Shown piece by piece: positions 1-7,707 of a DNA stretch of 20,614 nucleotides. The position numbers were made by a program, and so were the translations under genes. Source of the DNA: Thermogladius sp. (GTDB lineage Archaea; Thermoproteota; Thermoprotei_A; Sulfolobales; Desulfurococcaceae); contig WYEE01000023.1 of the NCBI GenBank assembly GCA_009904025.1, positions 1 through 20,614 on the forward strand, written 5' to 3'. Position 1 is the stretch's first letter; each line of letters opens with the position of its first letter. The notes beneath the pieces were generated by a model. That model did not search any database. It saw only the letters and a program-made list of their open reading frames with translations, and had not been told where the DNA came from.

Positions 1-1
1 G

Positions 2-553
2 ATAGCCTTTGTAGAGCTGGGTGTGATCAAGGTTTTGAATAAGCCGGTGACAATACTCAGAGCGCTCGTGTTCATATGTTTCTTCGTATTCCTCTCCCTA
101 AGCATGAGGCTCATCGGTATATTCCTCTTCAACAACCCTTTGAACCCTACCACAACAGTCTACGCCGCGCTACTGTTAGTTGAGGCTTTCCTGGCGATAA
201 CCATATTCCTCCAGCTTATCAGCCCCAGCGAGCTGGTTTGGCTTGCAAGCAAGATTGGCTTTAAAGAAGCAGGTAGAGTCCTAGCACTAGTCCTAACACA
301 CCTAAGTAGCATTCTCCTAGCCTACTCCGAGGTCTACGTGGTTGTAAAGCTTAAGAAAACCAGGTCTATCCTAGCTTTGAAACCCCTCCTTGTGTACACC
401 ATCGAGTACGGGGGGCAGATCAACGAGGCCATACACTTATACGGTCTACCCGACCCTGTTCTAGGGAAGACCAAGCCTGGCGGGAGGGATTTATTAGTGA
501 CTTTAATGAGTCTAGCATTAATCCTAACCGGTATCCTCCTACTCTCAAGATAG
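2..553 (+). CDS. Membrane protein resembling ECF transporter T subunit (EcfT/CbiQ-like), 5' end outside window
   Basis: The reading frame stays open to the left edge, so the true start probably lies outside the window; a GTG at 23 is only an internal candidate. The visible protein is mostly membrane helices, with hydrophobic segments near residues 10-35, 45-68, 85-105 and 155-175 counted from the GTG. Between them is a polar stretch starting SPSELVWLASKIGF, then helices ending in NEAIHLYGLP. This layout recalls the cytoplasmic coupling region of EcfT/CbiQ proteins, where a P-E-L-x-x-x-L-x-x-x-G segment is followed by two A-x-x-x-RG-like motifs that contact the ATPases. The RG residues themselves are not preserved here. 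The family call is therefore inference. If right, ATPase or S-component genes may lie just upstream, and the product could serve the biotin S component encoded further right. It could also be an unrelated small membrane protein. Confidence 0.5.
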   Translation: MAFVELGVIKVLNKPVTILRALVFICFFVFLSLSMRLIGIFLFNNPLNPTTTVYAALLLVEAFLAITIFLQLISPSELVWLASKIGFKEAGRVLALVLTHLSSILLAYSEVYVVVKLKKTRSILALKPLLVYTIEYGGQINEAIHLYGLPDPVLGKTKPGGRDLLVTLMSLALILTGILLLSR

Positions 554-563
554 CCTGGTTTAC

Positions 564-568
564 TTTTT
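564..568 (+). terminator. T-run terminator after the EcfT-like gene
   Basis: A TTTTT run follows the stop codon at 551-553 by about ten bases. Archaeal RNA polymerase commonly stops at such U-runs without a hairpin. No stem is visible. Confidence 0.35.
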
Positions 569-612
569 CATCAATCAATTAAACCGATCAATAGTAGTGT
601 TTTCTCTTTAGG

Positions 613-658
613 TTTATAAGGTGTAAATATCTAAAAAAAATAATGTATTTGTAGGGGG
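613..658 (+). promoter_or_regulatory. Promoter and ribosome site of the GH57 gene
   Basis: TTTATAAG at 613-620 is a good archaeal TATA box, which would place transcription start near 640-645. GGGGG at 654-658, in an AGGGGGCGG context, is a Shine-Dalgarno-like site ten bases before the TTG at 669. Together they support TTG as the true start. A second A/T-rich stretch at 622-640 could also contribute. Confidence 0.6.
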
Positions 659-668
659 CGGTATATTC

Positions 669-3452
669 TTGAATAATAGGAAAGTATTCGGATTGGTAGT
701 ACTGATAGCTATAATAGCATCGTTCATAACATCCATAACCCTACTTCCCATTCACGCCAGGGCGCAGGAGCCCGTCACAGTTGACGGCCTAGGCTTCGAT
801 TGGCCCTACTCATCCTGCCACGCACTTGACCCGGCTGGAGACCTGCTGGACTCCACGCCTGACTGGTCCTCTAGTAGGAATCTGCTGGCATGGTACTACC
901 TGGTGGGCTCCAGCTACGTGTTCATGAGGCTGGACTTCCTGGATTTAGCCTACGGTGCTGAGACAGCTAGTTACGGTAGTGTAAATGACGCGTTGAACAT
1001 ATATATTATGATAGGCTGGAGCAACGCCCCAGGCTACCAGAGCTGGGTTCCAGACTACGTCCAGTACAACGGGTACGGTGTGCACCTACCCGACTACAAC
1101 TGGGTTCTCGCGATCGCGATATATGATTCAGCACACTACACGGTCTACGACTACAATTGGAATAAAGTTCTCGTGAACTCCGGCCTACAAGTAGCATTCA
1201 ACAGCCAGTGGGATCTCGTCGAGATAGGCATCCCGACAAGCATTCTATCAAACTACGGTTGGACACCGACCACGAGGGTTTGGGCTAAGATAGCTACCAC
1301 GCTAGTCTACAACGGGGTGAGCAAGCTGGCTGACATAATGCCGAACAACATCTACCAGGGTAGCGGTAAATACGAGTGGAGTGGGGCTGTATTCAGCGAT
1401 TCAGCCTGCGGCACTGCCAAGGTTATATTCGTCCACCACGGGAACCAGCATCTAACCGACAACAGGGCCCTGAACAACCCTAGTAGCATAAACAGCTACG
1501 GGTACATCCTGTACGTCCACGACTATCTGACCAACAAGACGGGTAGGAAGATACCCGTCACGATACACATGAGCGGCACATTGATGGCGAGCTTCGTGTG
1601 GTGGGACCCCGGCTTCATAAGCTATATTAAAAGCCTCATCTCAAGGGGCGTGGCGGTCCCGATAGGAGGCGTGTGGGCTGAGCATATAACAGCCTACTTC
1701 TACGACAACTTCAACGACCCCTCAGCGAACTTCACCAAGTGGTACATCCAGCAGGTCTTCGGCTACACGCCTATCACAGCATGGGTCCCCGAGAGGACGT
1801 GGGATGACGCTAGGACGGGGATAGCGTACACCATGAGCAAATACTACTACGCTGTCATACTAGATGGGAACACCCACCACGATGATTGGAGCCCGAGCAC
1901 AAACGTCTATAAGCCACACCAGTACGATACGAGTAAAACAGCCGGCAGGACACTATACGTGCTCTTCATAGACTGGGACACTCAGCAAAAACTACTCTCG
2001 AACACAGACAACGGGTTGAACATAGATTTAAGGAAGAAGTATATTTGGGCTGCCACTAACAGCGACCAGCAAATGATCTTCATGTACGCAGACGACTGGG
2101 AGAAGGCTGCCGGGGTAGCCGGGTGGAATAGCAACAACCCAGTCTACTACAACAACAGTCTAACGTGGATCGCGATGCACCCTTGGATACAGGTGGTGAC
2201 TACGGATGATGTTGTCAACTGGCTTAGGAACGGTTATTGGACACCTGTTACAGGCTACTACTGCGGCTACGACACATACTACTATTTGAAGACCTGGGTA
2301 CAAAACTACCCCTACGACTACAGGAGAGCCTACGATGGATGGTACTGGGGTACTTCAAGCGAGAAGAGCTTCGCGTGGTATGGGAGCGGGCAGACATCCC
2401 CGAACTATGTGCTACCCGACACAACTATGCCTTTCGGCGACGTATTCGGCTACACCAGCTTCAACGGCTCCCCCAATAACACTGTGATATACAGGTTGCT
2501 CGCACCCGGAGGAGTCCTCGACTCCACGCCCAGGAACGAGCTGTGGTGGATGGCAGTCGCGGTCGCAGATGCAATGCTCTACGAGACAGCCTGGCATGAT
2601 GAGACGGATTGGGACGGTGACGGCTTACAGGACTGCCCGGGCTGGGGTTTAAACCAGTGGAACCACCTTAGGCTGGTTAACGTGCTGCTCGCAGCAGCTA
2701 AATGGCTTGACTCGACTAGGAAAGGATTGATCACAGGAGCCAATTACATGGTAGGCGACTTCGACTGGGACGGGAGGAATGAGACCATCATCTACAACCC
2801 ATACGTATTCGCTTTCATCGACGATAAAGGCGGTGCCGCACCATATGTCTTCATGTACAACAAGACGAGTAACAAGGTGTTCATGGCTATTGGAGCCCCT
2901 GCAGTCTACTGGGGGACATGGTACGACATGTGGTATGGCGACAGCCAAGTGGGCTTATTCGCAGACGACTACTTCACCGCTACAGGCAAAAACTACTATA
3001 ACGCAAGGTACACTATAGCCTACGCCTACTATGATTCAACAAACGGGAGGGTTGTAGTTAGGTTGAACGCCCCGGACCTCGACGGAGACGGCTACCCTGA
3101 CTTCTACAAGTACTACATACTCTACAACACAGCCAACTACGTATACGTGGACTACCTGGGCGTCAAAAAGAATGGTACACTATACTCTGCCATAGGGTTC
3201 TCGGCAGATTTCTTCAACAACCTCCTCTACGGGAACTCGCTCGCCCAGATAAACTCGCCCACATCGACCTACAGCTTCGGCTACAAGAACACTAGGACAG
3301 GGGCTTTCGTCTACGTGACCCCTCTCCAGGGTATGTCGTGGACTGGGACACAGGACCTCGTGAAGTACACGATGCAATACAGGGCTAAGATGTCGGTTTC
3401 AGTTAACACAGCTGTATGGGCTTACGGTAAAGTGGTCTTCGGGTACAATTAA
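669..3452 (+). CDS. Secreted glycoside hydrolase family 57 protein with N-terminal sugar-binding-like domain
   Basis: This is a 927-residue exported protein. Residues 1-32 form a signal peptide with a likely cut after ARA. Residues about 38-245 look like a beta-sandwich carbohydrate-binding domain of the DOMON/glucodextranase C-terminal kind. From about 250 the GH57 barrel motifs appear in order: HHGNQH (256-261), IHMSG (299-303), GGVWAEH (333-339), AWVPERTW (371-378) with E375 as likely nucleophile, and YADDWE (473-478) with D475 or D476 as likely acid/base. Two DxDxDG-like calcium loops lie near 646-655 and 803-810. GH57 enzymes act on alpha-glucans such as starch, pullulan and glycogen, so an extracellular amylase or amylopullulanase role is likely; the exact linkage cannot be read. 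The protein is very rich in Tyr, Trp and Asn, as often seen in secreted archaeal proteins. It has no C-terminal anchor or sorting signal, so it is probably released or loosely bound. It appears to be transcribed alone, with its own promoter and terminator. Confidence 0.85.
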   Translation: MNNRKVFGLVVLIAIIASFITSITLLPIHARAQEPVTVDGLGFDWPYSSCHALDPAGDLLDSTPDWSSSRNLLAWYYLVGSSYVFMRLDFLDLAYGAETASYGSVNDALNIYIMIGWSNAPGYQSWVPDYVQYNGYGVHLPDYNWVLAIAIYDSAHYTVYDYNWNKVLVNSGLQVAFNSQWDLVEIGIPTSILSNYGWTPTTRVWAKIATTLVYNGVSKLADIMPNNIYQGSGKYEWSGAVFSDSACGTAKVIFVHHGNQHLTDNRALNNPSSINSYGYILYVHDYLTNKTGRKIPVTIHMSGTLMASFVWWDPGFISYIKSLISRGVAVPIGGVWAEHITAYFYDNFNDPSANFTKWYIQQVFGYTPITAWVPERTWDDARTGIAYTMSKYYYAVILDGNTHHDDWSPSTNVYKPHQYDTSKTAGRTLYVLFIDWDTQQKLLSNTDNGLNIDLRKKYIWAATNSDQQMIFMYADDWEKAAGVAGWNSNNPVYYNNSLTWIAMHPWIQVVTTDDVVNWLRNGYWTPVTGYYCGYDTYYYLKTWVQNYPYDYRRAYDGWYWGTSSEKSFAWYGSGQTSPNYVLPDTTMPFGDVFGYTSFNGSPNNTVIYRLLAPGGVLDSTPRNELWWMAVAVADAMLYETAWHDETDWDGDGLQDCPGWGLNQWNHLRLVNVLLAAAKWLDSTRKGLITGANYMVGDFDWDGRNETIIYNPYVFAFIDDKGGAAPYVFMYNKTSNKVFMAIGAPAVYWGTWYDMWYGDSQVGLFADDYFTATGKNYYNARYTIAYAYYDSTNGRVVVRLNAPDLDGDGYPDFYKYYILYNTANYVYVDYLGVKKNGTLYSAIGFSADFFNNLLYGNSLAQINSPTSTYSFGYKNTRTGAFVYVTPLQGMSWTGTQDLVKYTMQYRAKMSVSVNTAVWAYGKVVFGYN

Positions 3453-3459
3453 AGAAAGC

Positions 3460-3465
3460 TTTTTT
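3460..3465 (+). terminator. T-run terminator after the GH57 gene
   Basis: A TTTTTT run begins eight bases after the TAA stop of the GH57 gene. It fits an archaeal U-run terminator and separates this gene from prs. Confidence 0.5.
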
Positions 3466-3627
3466 CCTTCAAACACATAGCAATTCCACTCCCCATAACA
3501 AAGGCTTATATGGTCTACTAGGGGAAACACTCAGAATATTACTACTTCTCGCATAAGCGTCTATAGAGATATTAGATCTGTTGGATCTCTCGCATGCCCT
3601 TAAAATCCAAAGCATGGTTGAAGCCTG

Positions 3628-3634
3628 TTTAATT
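3628..3634 (+). promoter_or_regulatory. Weak TATA-like element for prs
   Basis: TTTAATT lies where a TATA box would set transcription start near 3655-3660. That is downstream of the ATG at 3652 and just before the TTG at 3682, which agrees with the shorter prs reading. CTTATATG near 3505-3512 is an alternative, more distant TATA-like site. The 3453-3651 gap also holds a TCTCGCAT direct repeat and a small hairpin. Confidence 0.3.
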
Positions 3635-3651
3635 CTCTTTTATTACCCTGG

Positions 3652-4584
3652 ATGACAATTCCACAATCAAGGTGCCGTACCTTGAAGCCCATGGTATTCG
3701 GGGGGAGGAATGGGGAGCATCTTGCCATAGAGTTAGCTTCCATGAAAGGCTTCGATCTCGGCAGTGTTGAGGTGAAGAAGTTCCCGGACGGTGAGACGTA
3801 TATCAGGATCCTAGACGAGGTTCAGGGCAGGGATGTAATATACATTAACTCCCTTCAGAGGGACCCCAACGAAGCTGTTATTGAAACTCTATACACACTG
3901 GACACCCTCAGGGACCTTGGGGCCCGGAGGGTTGTAGCCGTCATACCATACATGAGCTACGCGAGGCAGGACAGCAGGTTTAACCCTGGTGAGGCTGTCA
4001 GCATACAGATCCTAGCGAAACTATTCAAGACTATTAAAGTAGACCAGATCGTAACAGTCGACATGCACCTACACAGGATAAGCGACCCCAGCTCCTTGTT
4101 CGGCGCTAACTTCCATAATATAACGGGTGTTAGAGAGCTCGGCAAGTACCTTAAGAGGAACTATGATTTAACGAGGTCGGACACCGTAGTGATAGGGCCT
4201 GATGAGGAGGCCGAGCAGTGGGCGAGGGTGATGGCCGAGGAGCTAGGTGGCCTAGAGTTCAGCTTCCTCGAGAAGAAGAGGCTTACAGCCGAGAAGGTTG
4301 TAATAGAGGCTAAGGGGGTGAACGTGGAGGGTAAGAACGTGGTGATAGTAGACGATATCATAAGCACGGGAGGGACTATTATAGAGGCGGTTAAAGCTTT
4401 GAGGAGCCTGGGGGCTAGAGACTTCTACGTGGCAACAGTCCACCCACTGCTTGTAGGGGATGCGCTGGCGAGGCTGCTGAGGCTCGGGTTGAAAGAGCTA
4501 GTTGGCACAAACACTGTTTTAAGCCCTATCAGCAGGGTTAGCATAACACCCGCTATCGCTGAAGCCCTGGATAGAATCTTCTGA
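3652..4584 (+). CDS. prs: Ribose-phosphate pyrophosphokinase (PRPP synthetase)
   Basis: This cytoplasmic enzyme makes PRPP from ribose 5-phosphate and ATP for nucleotide, histidine and tryptophan synthesis. Numbering from the ATG at 3652, the family motifs are FPDGE (44-48), the RQDSRFNPGE loop (105-114), DMHLHR (137-142) and the PRPP-binding VDDIISTGGT (233-242). The length of about 300 residues is normal. The start is uncertain. A TTG at 3682 gives a protein beginning LKPMVFGG, which matches where family members begin, and it has AAGGTG at 3669-3674 seven bases upstream. The ATG at 3652 has no visible ribosome site. I prefer 3682 but give the longer frame as the outer limit. The last 66 bases overlap the convergent cbiO gene. 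Confidence 0.93.
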   Translation: MTIPQSRCRTLKPMVFGGRNGEHLAIELASMKGFDLGSVEVKKFPDGETYIRILDEVQGRDVIYINSLQRDPNEAVIETLYTLDTLRDLGARRVVAVIPYMSYARQDSRFNPGEAVSIQILAKLFKTIKVDQIVTVDMHLHRISDPSSLFGANFHNITGVRELGKYLKRNYDLTRSDTVVIGPDEEAEQWARVMAEELGGLEFSFLEKKRLTAEKVVIEAKGVNVEGKNVVIVDDIISTGGTIIEAVKALRSLGARDFYVATVHPLLVGDALARLLRLGLKELVGTNTVLSPISRVSITPAIAEALDRIF

Positions 4585-5241
4585 ATCTTTTTCCCTCCCC
4601 AACTCCACCACCCTGGTCTCCAAGCCCATTAACTCGGGTGGCGCTTCGTGGGATGCTAGCAAGATGCCGGCGCCTTTCTCAAGGAAAATCCTTATAACAC
4701 AGGCTACCCTCTCCCTCGCTCCCTTAGACAAGCCTTCGAATGGCTCGTCTAAGAGTAGTATGTGGGGGTTGAAGGATATCACTGAGGCTAATGCGACCAG
4801 TTTCTTCTCGCCGTAGCTCAACTCATGCACCCTCCTATTCAGAAACCGATCCGGGAGTCCGACAAGCCTAATCGAATCCCTGGCAAGCTTGTCCAGGAGA
4901 TTCCTGTCCTTATGTAACTGCCTTGGAACATACAGTATCTCATCGTAGACTGTGGGGTTGAATAACATGACCTCGGGGTTCTGGAAGAGTAGGCCGATGA
5001 ACCTCCTAGCCTCTGGCAGCTGTTGTTTCAACGGCTTACCGTTGAATTCTACATCACCCTTCTCTGGTTGAAGCAGGCCACCCGCTAGCAACAAAACCGT
5101 TGTCTTACCCGAGCCGTTTGGCCCTGTCAACAATACTAGCTCTTTCCTCCCAACCTCAAGGTTGAACCCCTCGAGGACGTACCTGTTTGAACCAGGGTAT
5201 TTGAACCAGACATCGATAAGCCTCAGCAACCCCTGATACAC
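4519..5241 (-). CDS. cbiO: Cobalt/nickel ECF transporter ATPase (CbiO-like)
   Basis: This is the energy subunit of the metal importer encoded upstream on the same strand; it hydrolyses ATP in the cytoplasm. Motifs are in the expected order: Walker A GPNGSGKTT (40-48), Q-loop glutamine 87, signature LSYGE (141-145) in place of the usual LSGGQ, Walker B ILLLDEP (161-167), and the switch histidine in LLASHE (198). The length of 240 residues is normal. The GTG start at 5241 overlaps the end of cbiQ by 19 bases. A TTG at 5229 preceded by GAGGTG nine bases upstream is an equally good start and would drop four residues. The last 22 codons lie opposite the end of prs. The C-terminal tail from about residue 215 is polar and looks unlike the core of the family. 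Confidence 0.85.
   Translation of the reverse strand: MYQGLLRLIDVWFKYPGSNRYVLEGFNLEVGRKELVLLTGPNGSGKTTVLLLAGGLLQPEKGDVEFNGKPLKQQLPEARRFIGLLFQNPEVMLFNPTVYDEILYVPRQLHKDRNLLDKLARDSIRLVGLPDRFLNRRVHELSYGEKKLVALASVISFNPHILLLDEPFEGLSKGARERVACVIRIFLEKGAGILLASHEAPPELMGLETRVVELGREKDSEDSIQGFSDSGCYANPADRA
4588..4592 (+). terminator. T-run terminator of prs, inside the convergent cbiO gene
   Basis: TTTTT follows the prs stop codon by three bases. It lies within the 3' coding part of cbiO on the other strand, so prs transcripts probably end inside the oppositely oriented gene. Confidence 0.35.
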
Positions 5242-5891
5242 CTCGATTCATATGCTTTAACGATATCCCTCGATACCTCTGTGAACTTAGCTATTACGTC
5301 TGCCAGGGTTACTGCGAGCAGCCTCCACGACAGCGAATTCGACTTGACTACCACTCTTGATTCCCTCCCGGCCAAGTAGTACGCGAAGACGCTTGCAATA
5401 AACCTTGTATTGAGCATGAAGAAATTGACCCTGGAGACAAATCTCCTAGCAAGCCTCCACTCGGATAGCCCTTGGGCAATCGTGGACCAGCCTAAGGATG
5501 TCACCGCGATTATGATTGGCATAGGCGACAAAACCACTCTGGAGACAAAGAGCACTAGTGAAACAACTGCCGGAGGAGAAGCGTTGGGCATCTTACCCTG
5601 GTCTACACCCAATAGGAGTATTGGGAGAGCCGGCACTAGCCCTAGGAGCAGGGTTAGACCCGTAGCAGCGAGGAAGGCTCTAGACCTCGGTTTGAGGACT
5701 GGAGCCCACATAGCCGAGTAGAGCCCGGCCGCAAACCACATAGAGGGCGTGTTGGAGAGGGCTGAGATGAACGTGAGAGCTAGAGACAACGCAAAGAAGA
5801 CCCCGGGGTGCGGTATTGTTCTCTCGCTACTAGCATACGCTTCGTCTAGGATTCTCGATAGGGCTTCAATGAACCTGCCTAGGATGCTCAA
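5223..5891 (-). CDS. cbiQ: Cobalt/nickel ECF transporter transmembrane T subunit (CbiQ-like)
   Basis: This is a 222-residue membrane protein lying between the CbiN-like gene and cbiO, the usual place of the T subunit that couples ATP hydrolysis to the metal-binding subunit. Hydrophobic segments are visible at about 27-45, 50-68, 75-95, 105-135 and 160-175. The C-terminal part holds two family-like A-x-x-x-R motifs, LAGRESR near 173-179 and AYESRCIRG near 213-221, matching the coupling helices of EcfT proteins. Sequence similarity outside these is weak, so position in the operon carries much of the call. The TTG start overlaps the preceding stop by four bases. Confidence 0.75.
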   Translation of the reverse strand: MSILGRFIEALSRILDEAYASSERTIPHPGVFFALSLALTFISALSNTPSMWFAAGLYSAMWAPVLKPRSRAFLAATGLTLLLGLVPALPILLLGVDQGKMPNASPPAVVSLVLFVSRVVLSPMPIIIAVTSLGWSTIAQGLSEWRLARRFVSRVNFFMLNTRFIASVFAYYLAGRESRVVVKSNSLSWRLLAVTLADVIAKFTEVSRDIVKAYESRCIRGC

Positions 5892-6175
5892 GGCCTATTT
5901 TTCCTCTCGCCGATCTTCTTTAAGACAAGCCCGAGCAAGTAAATTAACGCGACGCCTATAACCCCGGAGAGTATGTAGCCCAGCCACTCAGGCAACCCTG
6001 GGACACTGTAGTCTTTCAGAGGGGTCCAGTTAATCCTATCAGATATGTCTGTGAGATTCAGCATCTCGCCTGCTACATCGAGGGGCTCACGATACCCCAC
6101 TAGACCTGCGAGGTAGACTCCGAAGACCGGTGAGAGCAACAGGAGTATCACGAGGCATATGAGAGTCTTCTTCAC
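5888..6175 (-). CDS. Small metal-transporter subunit, PDGLE/CbiN-like
   Basis: This 95-residue protein has an N-terminal helix (about 5-25), an outside segment, and a second helix (about 66-87) with a basic tail. The outside segment contains REPLDVAGEMLNL and PLKDYSVPGL. These match the pattern of the PDGLE/CbiN family, in which SPDGLE-x-x-A is followed by a P-L-x-D-Y-x-V-P motif, although the PDGLE letters themselves are not kept. Such proteins are the auxiliary N subunits that work with CbiM/NikM in cobalt or nickel uptake. The GTG start overlaps the cbiM stop by four bases and the stop overlaps the cbiQ start by four, showing translational coupling. Confidence 0.75.
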   Translation of the reverse strand: MKKTLICLVILLLLSPVFGVYLAGLVGYREPLDVAGEMLNLTDISDRINWTPLKDYSVPGLPEWLGYILSGVIGVALIYLLGLVLKKIGERKNRP

Positions 6176-6816
6176 GAGGCAACCACCTCCGGGTGCCTCA
6201 GCTTAAGGTAGTAGACTACTAGACCTGTAACCAACCCTTCCACCACGCCGAGCACAGCATGCCAGCCACCCATGACGGGGACTGTTATGAAAACACCGTA
6301 GGGGAATGCTGGCGAGAGGCCGATCTCAACCCCGCATACGATCCCCGCCACTGTTAAACCAAGCCATCCGCCGAGGAAGCCTCCTACGAAGCTTGCTTTG
6401 TCCACGCCCACCCGCCCTGAAAGCACTCTTAGGATGGATTTGTATGTGATATACCCGACCCACACGTCTACCACAGCCATGTTGATGATATTTGCCCCTA
6501 GGGCTGTAATACCACCGTCGTGGAAGACTAGCGCCTGGACTAAAAGGACGATAGCCATCACTATACTACCCTTGAAAGGACCCGTTAGGATGCCGGCTAG
6601 AGCGCCCCCCACGAAGTGTAGGCTTGTCCCACCCGGTATAGGCCAGCTCAGCATTTGAGCAACGAATATTAGGGCTGCGAGGGCTGTCGCCTCAGATACC
6701 TCCCCGGGGCCCATGCTCATCTTCTTCAACTTGAACCCGGCGAGATAGTAGAAGCCCGCCAGAGCGTAGGTTGCCGCGCTTACAGTGAAGTCGAGGTAGC
6801 CGTCTGGAATATGCAT
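6172..6816 (-). CDS. cbiM: Cobalt/nickel ECF transporter substrate-binding subunit (CbiM/NikM)
   Basis: This is the membrane S component that binds Co2+ or Ni2+. The protein starts MHIPDGYL, the hallmark of the family, where the free N-terminus and His2 ligate the metal. With this ATG start, a second family ligand falls at His67 (SLHFVGG), the same number as in the structurally known NikM2. A TTG twelve bases upstream would add four residues and destroy the metal site, and it would lie at about the transcription start, so I reject it. GGTG sits six bases before the ATG as ribosome site. Other family-like stretches are VFHDGGITALGANI and the six to seven helices. Length is 214 residues. It is the first gene of the four-gene operon. 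Cobalt versus nickel cannot be decided from sequence. Confidence 0.92.
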   Translation of the reverse strand: MHIPDGYLDFTVSAATYALAGFYYLAGFKLKKMSMGPGEVSEATALAALIFVAQMLSWPIPGGTSLHFVGGALAGILTGPFKGSIVMAIVLLVQALVFHDGGITALGANIINMAVVDVWVGYITYKSILRVLSGRVGVDKASFVGGFLGGWLGLTVAGIVCGVEIGLSPAFPYGVFITVPVMGGWHAVLGVVEGLVTGLVVYYLKLRHPEVVAS

Positions 6817-6817
6817 G

Positions 6818-6849
6818 AAGTGCACCAATGTACTTGATTAAGTGCACCA
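6818..6849 (-). promoter_or_regulatory. Putative operator: two AAGTGCACCA direct repeats 22 bp apart upstream of cbiM
   Basis: On the plus strand AAGTGCACCA occurs at 6818-6827 and again at 6840-6849, a period of 22 bp or two helix turns. Each copy holds the palindrome GTGCAC. Between them GTACTTGATTAAGTGC forms an imperfect inverted repeat. The block fills the space between the TATA box and the start codon, the typical place for a repressor. A metal-responsive regulator is a reasonable guess, but the sequence does not match the NikR consensus I know. Confidence 0.5.
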
Positions 6850-6857
6850 TTTATAAA
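6850..6857 (-). promoter_or_regulatory. TATA box of the cbiM operon
   Basis: TTTATAAA read on the minus strand, about 37 bases upstream of the ATG at 6816. It predicts transcription start near 6828 and a leader of about 12 bases, which supports the short cbiM start. Confidence 0.65.
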
Positions 6858-6924
6858 CACCCTGTTAGGCTGCTTGAACACAGCAAACCTCGCTTACAAC
6901 CCAAGTGAGCTGTGTGAGTCCACG

Positions 6925-7707
6925 CTAATACCTTGCCTCCACACCATACCTCGATATATGGTTTTCCACGGCCCTGGACGCTAGGATTGAGAGCGCGGTG
7001 AAGAATATTGTTGAGATAGTTGAGGATGCTACGAGATTGCCTGCTGGAATCGTGTTCGAACCGTAGGCCAGTCTCAAAACCTCGACAGCCGTTAACCCAG
7101 GTACCACTGCGTCCAAGAATGCTACCGGGAGATATTTCGGAGGGATGAAAACTATTGTTAACAGGGCGATCTGGATTATCCCAAACAGGGATCTCGAGAA
7201 GGGGTTCTTCAAATACAGTAGACAGGACGCCGTTGACGCGAAAACTTCTGCGGCGAATATAATCGGTATCGATGCCACCAACACGAAGGGGTTGAAGCTG
7301 AGAAACCACGCGAGCCCAATGCCCAGGTAGCATGAGATGATGAGCACGGATAAGATGAATGGGAGGAAGCCTATTACAGCAAGCTCCAGCGGGAAGGTTG
7401 ATGCGGTGTAGTAGAAGACGCTCACGCCCGAAAGCCTTAAATCATCCAACACACCTTCTCCCACCAGCCAGACAGCGTACTCCATTCCGAGACCAGAACC
7501 CAGTAGAAGCATGTTTGCCACAACGATCGCAGGCAGGAGTACTTTCACGGCTGTTGAAGCTTCATTCGTGAACAATATTGTCGGAGCGAGTAGCAGAATC
7601 GCCCAAAACAAGGCGTTAAGCGAAGAAGAGACCTCGCTTGTCAAATGCATACGGAACATGCCGTAGCCGATTAGCAGGGCTCTACCGACCCCCTTAAGCA
7701 ACCTCAA
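6925..7707 (-). CDS. ABC-2 type transporter permease
   Basis: This 260-residue membrane protein has about six hydrophobic segments, near 32-50, 57-75, 105-130, 135-155, 170-190 and 225-245. It has the general shape of ABC-2 exporter permeases. It is the last of three genes read together with an ATPase and another permease. Its TTG start overlaps the upstream stop by four bases (TTGA). The two different permeases probably form a heterodimer. The cargo is unknown; such systems export drugs, lipids, polysaccharides or peptides. No terminator is clear downstream. Confidence 0.72.
   Translation of the reverse strand: MRLLKGVGRALLIGYGMFRMHLTSEVSSSLNALFWAILLLAPTILFTNEASTAVKVLLPAIVVANMLLLGSGLGMEYAVWLVGEGVLDDLRLSGVSVFYYTASTFPLELAVIGFLPFILSVLIISCYLGIGLAWFLSFNPFVLVASIPIIFAAEVFASTASCLLYLKNPFSRSLFGIIQIALLTIVFIPPKYLPVAFLDAVVPGLTAVEVLRLAYGSNTIPAGNLVASSTISTIFFTALSILASRAVENHISRYGVEARY

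Noticed and set aside
6817..6828. TTG start for cbiM at 6828
   Set aside because: It would bury the N-terminal Met-His metal site that the family needs and lies at about the predicted transcription start.
6851..7333. Minus-strand frame of 160 codons beside the ABC permease
   Set aside because: It lies inside the permease gene in another frame, runs into the cbiM promoter, and its product is rich in Gly, Arg and Ser without a fold-like pattern; it is a shadow frame.
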